Assembly: GCF_023856365.1 (NCBI RefSeq)
Contig: NC_064555.1
Span: 20,904,254-20,968,253, forward strand
Length of the DNA: 64,000 nucleotides
Origin: Brienomyrus brachyistius
Lineage: Eukaryota > Chordata > Actinopteri > Osteoglossiformes > Mormyridae
Direction of reading: 5' to 3'
Shown: one piece after another, positions 57,178 to 64,000 of the stretch
Numbering within the stretch: the first letter of the stretch is position 1
Layout: each line of letters begins with the position of its first letter
The notes under the pieces: model-generated
The model's database searches: none
The model's input: the letters and a program-made list of their open reading frames with translations, nothing else
What the model was told of the DNA's origin: nothing
Made by a program: the position numbers and the translations under genes

Positions 57178-60100
57178 GTATGGGAAATTACCTTAAAGAA
57201 TACTGTCTCTTAAGCTGCTACATCGTGATGTGGTTACACGCAAAGCTCATAACGGCAGCTGAACCACTGTTTACACCGTACTGGATGCGCGCTGCAGTTT
57301 GCAGAGTTTGAGTACCAACAGTGTTCTCAAAAATAGGTGAAAGGTTAAGGGAAGTTACCGCCCGCTGTATAAATAGTCTACTGGACAAAATAAGACATAC
57401 GAGTCCCACTATTTACGTGCAGTATAATAATATAAACATGCAACCTTCATCTTTTAAGTTATTCGAGAAACATACTTCCGCAGCTTCAGTAGTTTAGTAA
57501 ATATTGGACATTTAAACTAGGCAAAGATGGCAGGAACGGTCACGTGACGTAGGGTACGTAACTTACGTGAATACTAACGTTCCGTTGCTTACGTGGAATC
57601 TTACCAATTTGGCCTTAGCGTTAATGTCTAATTTAACCGCTATAGACCAAGGCCTATTCATATTTTTATTTATAGATCTGACCCGTACACCTGGACAGCA
57701 GTATGCGAGTTAAATAATAAAATGCCTAATGTAAAAACAAGTTTTAAAAATTCTGTTCCTACATCCCGATGCTTCCTCACGCTTTTGTTAGAAAGAAATT
57801 AAGATGTTTTCCCCCGTTTAAAACGGCGGATCCCAATGTAACATTTAAATAAACGTGGTTGGCACATTCTAATTCGAAGCGAAAACCTGTTGTCTTATGT
57901 CGTTAATTATAACATTGTTTAATTATTCCCTGTGTTTCTTTTGGTGTACATTTAATTATGAAGCAAAATAACAAGTATTTGGGGAATTGGGTAATACCAT
58001 TTTGGTCAGGAAGCTTGAACTCTAGTCATGAACTCTAGTTTGTCAGCTTTTGAAAGCAAATCGTAAAACTCATAACGGGGAGATCACACTAATCAATAAG
58101 GACGAGTTAAGATGCAATCAGTCCAAAACCACGCAGATTCTGCTGACACCAGTGCGTTATGTATTTGTACTGGTACATGAGCTTACTAAGCTATTTCTGT
58201 AAATTCTGACTATTTTGCAGTATCGCCACCTTAATGTATTTTAACATGTTTTTGTGTCACTCTCAGCACTGTGTATTAACCTGTAGTAATCACCCATGAA
58301 TAATAAAACGTGTATTACAGTTTTATATCTAAACTAGGACTAAGATTGCTAGCTTTTTCCTTTTTATATGGAGCCTGTCCTGTGATATTTTTTCCATGAG
58401 AGGTGGGATCCAATATATCACCATTGATTGCATCATTATAAAGGCATGGATTTCACCCCCACTATCTCCGATAATAATTTTGACTCTGGTTACTCTTGCG
58501 GGAGAAGAAGACTGCAGGTGGAGTCTGATCCTCAATCAAAATGCCACTGAACGCTTGAAAAGCGTTTGTCTCAGCAGTCCTGATGTGCGTGCCATTCGTT
58601 TTCTGTTGGCTAACCTTTACAGTTCCTCTGGCGGTATGTTAATTTATCTGGGCATCTTTAGGGATTCTGCCTGCCACAATAAGGGCACCTTGGCCTGCGC
58701 TTAACAGCAGTGTGACCCTGGCTTCATCCTGTACTGGCATTAGATTTACTCGCGTTTATTGTAGGGTGACAACCCGTCTAGGATGTCAGTTTCATTAAAA
58801 AAAAAAAAAAAACAGGAATATAGCAAATGCATCTAAGCCGTACAACCTGAGGAATCAAGACTGCAATTTTAATTGAAAATAATCCATATTATTAAGAAAA
58901 TGGTGACATGATTGGTTCCTGGGAGAATTGGAGTCCGAGTTGCTACACTTGCTGATATAGCTTTACTATAGTGTATAAGGGCCATTTTGGTCTAAGAAAT
59001 GTGGTACATCAGTGTTACAACTGCTTATCCGTCGCCTAGTCACTGGGGGAGAAACTTGGTATTAGGCTTAAATTAATTTTTCCCATGGAAAATATGGTTT
59101 TTCGGAGCCATCCCAGGATCCATCCATCCAGATGCTATGACGGCTTATTCTAGTCAAGGCAAAGACCATAGAGTCTCATTGTCCTCGCCTCACATTACAA
59201 GCCAGGCTTTCCCTCTAACAAAGTGGACGCAGCCTTGTCCCGTTCTGCATCGCGCTGAGATTGATGGAGGTCACCTGTTTGTCTCCCAGCCAAAAATGAA
59301 TACACTGCTAATGGGAACGATGCTGTTTTCCAGCACAGTGCTCCTAGGATCCCCAAAGGGTAAAACTGTCTGCTATGTGAAGTAGGATTTAAATTGAAAG
59401 TGGAAGGGGGTGGGGTAAAACAACAGTACTGCTTGGGGGGGGGGGCATGGGAATCAAGCTCATTTACTGAGAAAGTTGAATGCGGATACACTGGTGTGAA
59501 AACAGCCAGCCGAACGTGACTGAGACAGCGGCGCGGAGCCCTGCAGGAGAGCGGCAGCGCTTGTGTTCTCACTTTATTTCTGCATGTCCACAAGCTTGGA
59601 AAGGTCCCCCGAGGCTCTCTGCCCAATAACATTCAGTTAAGAGGAAAGAAGTGTCTGCAAGTTAAATGTTTCAAAGTCAAAGTACATATACCTTGTTTCA
59701 GTCCGCTGATATAGTTTGGCCAGATGCTTATATATAGCAACCAATATTTTTTCAGATGTGGATCGATAACCCATTAAGTGGCCCCCGACCTCATTTTTTT
59801 GGACAAATTTCACTCTCGGTGTATAGACCTGGATTAAACAAAATACACATACAAATGCGTGTATACCAAAATTTTATAGATATATTCAATGTGTCGCCAA
59901 ACCTCATTTCAAGGATTATATTTATTATAAATGTATTACCAAATGTCTTCAGTGATCTTTATAATTACTAGTATTAGTTTGAAATTTTTAATTTGAACAG
60001 TTACATTTCTAAGACTTAGCCATGTAAATATTTTACATTTCTAATGATGGACACTCTGATTAGCAGAATCGTTTACTTACTTTAATCAATTAATATTGTT

Positions 60101-61618
60101 TATAAAGCCCTTATGAATGAATATGTGTTGTCTTCAGGACACAAGCTGTAAGATGCCCTCACTGTAAGTGCTGCTTAATTCACTGGCTGGTTCTTTGCCT
60201 GTTTCCTTAGGTTTCTTGGACAAACGTTAGTTCCCACAATTGGCTTGTTTTGCCTGGATGGGCTTTTGCACTGTTTGTAAGTTCCATATAACCAGGTGTC
60301 ATGAAATAACATTTTTATTGGCGATCGGAGGACTTCCTCTTCCTTTTGGAAAGAATCGTTGCGCTAAAGCATCTGAACGTGATTACATTTGATATAAAAT
60401 GTTGAGTTTGTTCTGAACCTCCACTGACATGTTTTTCAAGGCCTTTTGTCATTTTAATAAGCATTCAAGAATATTTTTTAGTTATCGATATTCTTTAGGC
60501 TATATGGTTAGTTTATACATACAGTACAGGGGCTCCTTTCCTGTTTCATTTTATCGTGCCCCTTTAAAGCCTCATCAAATAGTGGGCAGCCATTATTAAT
60601 AATAGCAAATTCAAAAGGTCTGCTGGTGAGGACCATTAAAAATCAAAGTGCATAAAGCATTTTATTCTGTACATTAATTCTGGAAACCCGAACAAAGTGA
60701 AATAGCGCAGCTATTAAATGCGTGAATGATGAGTCCAGTGCCGCGTAAGATTTGTTTTGTGTTGAGCGTTCTGGCCGGATAGCTGGTCCGCCTGAGATTT
60801 GGAGAGTTTACCTCACAGTTATCGAGCTTTAGCAGTGTACCAAAGGTAGTAATTTAAATCAGTCGTGTTGATAAGAAAAGCAGCCTTTGAACTAGTTTAA
60901 ATTCTTTCCCTAATTTCCAACATGAACTCCTAATGAAAATATATTTCTAATGAAAATACATTTCTCGAGAAATATCGGCCCTGTTTATTTCATCAAAGAT
61001 AATACGCATATTTTTGAGAATCATCACTCTTTGTTTCCTTGTGGGGGAGGTGATTCTTTGCTACAAGATTAGCTTCCAAAAAGCATCTTTTGTGTAATCT
61101 CAAACTATATATTTTTTTGCAAATCTTAAATACAATTACGTCATATATCACACCTTTTGAATTACAGTGAAATATGACTGCTTCTTGTTTAATCATTTCG
61201 TTGTAAATTATACCTCGGTACATACAGTTAATATAACACTCTTATCATAGACTGCATTCCGAATAAAGTCAGGGCTTGCGTAATTTATGGCAAATAGCCA
61301 AATAGTTTTTTTTTTTCTTTTTGTACTGGCAAAGTCCCAATGAATTGCAAGAATCCTGATATACTTTTAAAAAGTATCTTGTCTGTATAATTGAACTCAT
61401 TACAAGGTGTTTAAAATCACGTATGCTTTCTGAATTGCTGTCGTCCATTATTTTGATAATGTAAAGGTTCTTTCTCCCCCCCCACTCCACGTTGCAGATA
61501 ATTTCCACAGAGATTAACCCCTATGTCGACCAATGGGAGGAGGAGGCCATGTTTCCAGCTCACAAGATCTTTAAGATCCTAGGAAATGCAGGATTTCTTG
61601 GGGTTAACAAGCCAATAG
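56980..61618 (+). CDS. Mitochondrial acyl-CoA dehydrogenase family protein, first two coding exons (partial)
   Basis: Exons 56980-57177 (66 codons, donor ggtatg) and 61498-61618 (40 codons plus one base, acceptor ...cgttgcag, donor gtaacc). The N-terminus MALRGVAFSINSVLRRQIYP has Arg and no acidic residue for 26 residues, typical of a mitochondrial targeting peptide. Then LIYTQEHFALKESLNK|IIST and NPYVDQWEEEAMFPAHKIFK with ILGNAGFLGVNKPI match the start of acyl-CoA dehydrogenases, especially the group annotated as 'probable acyl-CoA dehydrogenase 6' (from memory). The FAD-binding and catalytic parts lie beyond the window; no third exon was recognised up to 64000. Two in-frame ATGs exist (56953 and 56980); I chose the second for its AAAATGG context and the targeting peptide. 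Confidence 0.85.
57178..61497. other. Intron 1 of the acyl-CoA dehydrogenase gene
   Basis: 4.3 kb, AT-rich. Apart from the dispersed repeat at 57848-57985 and short A and G runs (58798-58812, 59437-59446) nothing is recognised. Confidence 0.65.
57848..57985. repeat. Dispersed repeat flanking gngt1, right copy
   Basis: ttggcacattctaattcgaa ... cgaaaacc ... acattgtttaattattccct ... tcttttggtgtacatttaat. Partner of 54021-54165, 3.8 kb apart, in intron 1 of the acyl-CoA dehydrogenase gene. Confidence 0.65.
61498..61618 (+). CDS. Acyl-CoA dehydrogenase exon 2
   Basis: 121 nt, ends in phase 1. IISTEINPYVDQWEEEAMFP and AHKIFKILGNAGFLGVNKPI form the N-terminal all-alpha domain of the family. Confidence 0.9.
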
Positions 61619-64000
61619 GTAACCCTGCAATCACATTCATGCCCTTTTTTGAATAAATGATTTTCCTTAACATGTTTTTAATTTTATTAAAATTTGATTT
61701 AATTTCATTAAGTTCATTTTTGTCTGCAGTTTATTCTTAACATAAATAAAAGGAGTTTGAATCTTATTTTTGGCCCGTTTGCTTTGTCTGTTTAATAACC
61801 TCATATTACTGTTTTTATTTACCCATAAGATATGCAGGATAACAACTGAGATGTTTGCTTGGATAAGTAATTTTGCCGATTAGATGGATCCTTTCACAGA
61901 CACAAACCATATTATGTAAATGGTCTAGCTAAATCTCTGGGTTGATTAAAAATGTTTATTTATTCAGCAAGCATGAAGCACCGCAGTGAAGGTGACTATT
62001 GGTTCTTGCCCTTCAAACAGAGCATGCAGACATCCCACTGTTTAGAACCCATGTGTAAGCATTGGCTTGCTTGGAGAGTTGTACAGAAAATGGTGCCGGT
62101 CGCACCCTGTATGCCAGTACTGATATCATCAACTTTAACTGAACTCTGAGTAGCTGGAAGCATGCAATGTGAGTCTTCGAAAGATAAACAAGAGGTGCAA
62201 GAGAATTCTGAGTAAGTGAGTGGGGCATGTGGCAGTTCATTCATCCAGGTGAGATGAGCAGGGTCTGGATGAGCAGTTTTGTACACAGTTTCTTAGAATG
62301 CTGGTTAGAGGTAGACTCTTTGGACGTTATCCTTGATTCCCTCTGCGTTAGGGTTGGAGAAGTTCTCCTATTAGCGATTCTTGTTGATGCTCAGAGGCAA
62401 AAGAGTTGGGGCAAATTATCAAAAAATGAGGTGTTGGACTGGATATTGATTTCATCATTGAGTGCTGGGTTCCAGGTGTACCGAGTTCTGGACTGCGTCG
62501 TCACTGGTTTGGTCCTCTGGAGGAAGGCCTTTAACCACAAAACCTGGTGCAGGGGTACCGGATAAATGGCTCCACTCTCCCCTATGACACTTGGGTTTGT
62601 TAGTCAGCAAGTCGGCAATGAGAGAAGGTCATCTAATCTTAGTGGTGTCGATGACTTCAGAAATAAAACTGAAGGTCAGAATTGTTGCTTTCAGAGTTCA
62701 CATGTGCATGCAGTGATGCCTCATTTGCGGAATATTCTGTGATCTTGGTGAAAGACAAACATCCATCCATTTTCCAAACCGCTTATCCTACTGGGCCGGA
62801 ACCTATCCCAGAAGCAATGGGCACGAGGCAGGGAACAACCCAGGATGGGGGGCCAGCCCATCACAGGGCACACTCACACACCATTCACTCACAGATGCAC
62901 ACCTACGGGCAATTTAGCAACTCCAATTAGCCTCAGCATGTTTTTGGACTGTGGGGGGAAACCGGAGTACCCGGAGAAAACCCCATACATGTGACCCAGG
63001 CGGAGACTCGAACCTGGGACCCAGAGGTGTGAGGCAACAGTGCTAACCACTGCACCACCATGCCGCCCCGAAAGACAAACATCATAAATTCAAAATAATC
63101 TTACAGTTTCCTAATATTGTTTTATTATGCTGGAGATCTCAGTATCTCTTCAAATGGATTTGAAAATATAAAATATTAAAGTATGCTAAAGATCCTATAA
63201 AGTGATATTCCACAAATTATTTTAAGCATTATTTTTTACTTGTGATGATACTGACATTTTTTGCTTCATGTCCAGGCTGGCTATATTGGGTTGTAAGGTA
63301 TTTGGAATGAGTTGTATCACCTAAAGGCGTGTAAAGGAGTGAATCTGTGAAAGGACATTGTCTGCAGGAGATTGCTTCAGGCCAAAGTATCAAAATGTGC
63401 TGACAGTGATTATGCATTAACTCTGGGGACAAAAAGAATTATGGTAGATCAGGAAAGCTTGTCCCTCGTAGAGGGTTTCACAGCTGTATACAGAAGCCTT
63501 TGGCTGCTCTGTCTTAATTTGTCTTTAAAACGCACCAAATAACAGGCCATACCGGCCGAAGGTCAGGTCCGGTTCCACTCCAGGCCTGGGGGGTGGGGAA
63601 GAGCGCACCCAGTTGTCCCCTCTGGTCTTTCCAGAGAATCCTGTGGCCCTCCCTACATGATGGAGGTGAACCAACGCCCACAGGAGCAGAAGCATTTCAT
63701 AGGATGATTACGTTTTTGCATGCCTACCGCCAGCCGCGTCGCTGTCCGGATGCAATGGTACAGATGTACGGCTCTGTAACTATGTCATGCGTGAACGTTG
63801 GCGTGCGGCAATAGCTGCAGCGCAGTAGAGCGCGGCCTCTTTAACCCTACGCCTGCCTCTCGTTTGCAGTTTATTGTAAAGTCAGAACCTTCTCTCTTCT
63901 CTGGGAGCAGGATACAGATGTCGTGTGACCCCTCAAAAAAAAAAAATTGAAGTCATTTCTCGCGTCATTTAAGGCCATTTAAAAAGAACCTTTAAAAACA
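61619..64000. other. Right end: intron 2 of the acyl-CoA dehydrogenase gene
   Basis: Contains one SINE and a plus-strand frame of 112 codons at 62227-62565 that I cannot assign. No third exon of the dehydrogenase (expected to continue with a Tyr-Gly-Gly type motif) was seen, so it lies further right. Confidence 0.55.
62761..63069 (-). mobile_element. tRNA-derived SINE with target duplication
   Basis: Same family as 27031-27400 but reversed: tail atccatccattttccaaacc at left, head ccactgcaccaccatgccgccc at right. Flanked by gaaagacaaacatc at 62750-62763 and 63070-63083 (11-14 bp depending on the tail boundary). It has a small internal deletion around aaaaccccatacatgtgacc. It lies in an intron of the acyl-CoA dehydrogenase gene. 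Confidence 0.9.

Overview
The window is a 64 kb piece of a teleost fish chromosome. The organism is inferred from split vertebrate genes with GT-AG introns, from Tc1-like, hAT-MITE and tRNA-SINE families typical of fish, and from abundant TAA/CA microsatellites. It covers the conserved vertebrate block calcr - tfpi2 - gngt1 (calcitonin receptor, tissue factor pathway inhibitor 2, rod transducin gamma). The first two exons of a mitochondrial acyl-CoA dehydrogenase family gene lie at the right end. No prokaryotic genes, CRISPR arrays or operons are present; almost all long open frames in the introns and spacers are chance frames or transposon debris.

Layout. calcr lies on the minus strand from about 22.03 kb down to about 1.86 kb or lower. 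I could join 14 coding exons in phase, giving 516 residues without a stop. They encode a signal peptide, two complete hormone-receptor motifs (HRM-A and HRM-B, six cysteines each) and seven membrane segments. The cytoplasmic-tail exon is not resolved. The intron between the signal-peptide exon and HRM-A carries miR-489, the same host gene as in mammals. A candidate 5' untranslated exon and promoter lie near 37.3-37.7 kb. From 22 to 48.5 kb there are no recognised coding exons, only repeats and one strong CTCF-like motif. tfpi2 is on the minus strand from 50.96 to 48.6 kb: five coding exons, 225 residues, three Kunitz domains and a basic tail, with a TATA box, a GC box and an AP-1 site upstream. 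The 51-55.8 kb spacer contains a broken LINE and two SINE copies. gngt1 is on the plus strand (55.84-56.48 kb, 73 residues, CVIS prenylation box). The acyl-CoA dehydrogenase gene starts on the plus strand at 56.98 kb and continues past the window.

Points of most interest: (1) the two HRM modules in calcr, each built from three exons with symmetric outer phases, so either can be gained or skipped in frame; (2) intronic miR-489 with both arms conserved; (3) a tfpi2 whose second Kunitz domain has lost the Cys14-Cys38 pair together and whose first and third domains have non-basic P1 residues; (4) an 18-bp minisatellite that abuts, and seems to supply, the splice acceptor region of an HRM-B exon; (5) a small cysteine-rich frame with an overlapping signal-peptide frame inside a calcr intron; (6) a hAT MITE nested in another MITE, with a perfect 8-bp target duplication. 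The genes work in separate processes (peptide-hormone signalling, protease inhibition outside the cell, phototransduction, mitochondrial acyl-CoA oxidation); their linkage is ancestral synteny, not an operon.
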